This document shows, one piece after another, positions 63,622-64,000 of a stretch of 64,000 nucleotides of DNA. Each line of letters starts with the position of its first letter. Position 1 is the stretch's first letter. The stretch is from Ruminococcus turbiniformis (GTDB lineage Bacteria > Bacillota > Clostridia > Lachnospirales > Lachnospiraceae): positions 1 to 64,000 of the forward strand of contig NZ_JAJEQX010000016.1 of NCBI RefSeq assembly GCF_020687545.1, read 5' to 3'. The notes under the pieces were generated by a model. The model saw only the letters and a list, made by a program, of their open reading frames with translations. It ran no database searches and was not told where the DNA came from. The position numbers and the translations under genes were made by a program.

Positions 63622-64000
63622 ATAAAAAGCCCTTGTCCCATACAACTGATATTTGCAGGGACAAGAGCTATGATACACTTTTATGATAACTCCTGCGGTG
63701 CCACCCGGCTTGATGCGTACTATGCTGCATCCACTCATCGCATACTGACATATGCTTGTTTTCTTAACGAAGTTCACTCTCCGTCTCGCCTACTAATCCG
63801 CCGGCAGACAACTGATTCAAATTCACTCAGCTTCGCCGGATGTTTAGAATATTCCGGATATTCAGCTTGCCCTCCGGAGCCCATTCGCCTCACCACTTGC
63901 CTGCCGTGCTCCCACCTCCCACGGCTCTCTGTAAAGCAGTACGCTGAAGTTACTTGCTCTCCTTCATCGGTTTAAAGAGACTTTACCACGTTACAGCACA
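63622..64000 (-). promoter_or_regulatory. Tryptophan T-box leader of trpB
   Basis: The minus strand carries a T-box. Stem I shows the usual GGGAGGTGGGAGCACGG loop region (near 63920) and a specifier loop GAATGGGC, where UGG (63883-63881) is the Trp codon. The conserved antiterminator segment GGTGGCACCGC is at 63705-63695. The terminator pairs 63628-63639 with 63658-63669, one mismatch, and a short A/T run follows. Uncharged tRNA-Trp should stabilise the antiterminator and allow trpB transcription. The 5' end and promoter probably lie beyond the window edge. Confidence 0.9.

Noticed and set aside
1..64000. CRISPR array, prophage, insertion sequence or other mobile cluster
   Set aside because: No regularly spaced direct repeats, cas genes, integrase, transposase or phage structural genes were seen. 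The gene content is core genome throughout.

Overview
This 64 kb window is a chromosomal housekeeping segment of a spore-forming, anaerobic Firmicute. The best fit is a Lachnospiraceae or related Clostridia member. The evidence is the sporulation gene spoIVA behind a sigma-E-like promoter, AGGAGG ribosome binding sites, T-box control, an acetate kinase/phosphotransacetylase pair, a probable Re-citrate synthase, RqcH, TmcAL and TrmK. Base composition looks even, and I see no prophage, insertion sequence, integrase or CRISPR array.

Layout: 1-6.6 kb holds rqcH, a DUF815 ATPase with pheA, and a nitroreductase-pyrB-pyrI unit. 6.7-13.2 kb holds DAHP synthase, RNase P RNA, a pyridoxal kinase-like protein, RNase HI, a metallo-beta-lactamase-fold protein, a MoaB/Mog-like protein, an amidohydrolase and a purine nucleoside phosphorylase. 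13.3-19.3 kb is a minus-strand run DUF512-der-plsY-gpsA-spoIVA. 19.4-30.1 kb holds prs, then ilvA, ftsY, smc, rnc, acpP, plsX, rpmF and DUF177. 30.3-35.5 kb holds ackA, pta, mgtE and tmcAL. 36-46.8 kb is central metabolism: icd, a GntR regulator, probable Re-citrate synthase, serA, serC, ilvB, ilvD and leuB. 46.9-60.6 kb holds yajC, tgt, an L,D-transpeptidase, aroC, a TGS-nucleoside kinase, a Nif3-like protein, trmK, rpoD, dnaG, dgt and a PPK2-type phosphotransferase. The right end holds a tRNA-Leu(AAG), two divergent XRE regulators, and a TrpB-like gene behind a tryptophan T-box that runs to the window edge.

Functionally, pheA, DAHP synthase, aroC and trpB cover steps of aromatic amino-acid synthesis. 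The leuB-ilvD-ilvB-serC-serA run and ilvA cover branched-chain amino acids and serine. The probable Re-citrate synthase and icd supply 2-oxoglutarate for glutamate. PyrBI and Prs feed nucleotide synthesis, and the acpP/plsX/plsY/gpsA genes feed phospholipid synthesis.

The most unusual signal is non-coding. Two copies of a roughly 190-nt structured element lie a few bases after the stop codons of tmcAL and icd, each in the sense direction of its gene. Their stems differ in sequence but keep pairing. A second, shorter shared motif precedes the terminators of pyrI and prs. I found no obviously new multi-gene system; the coding content is ordinary core genome.
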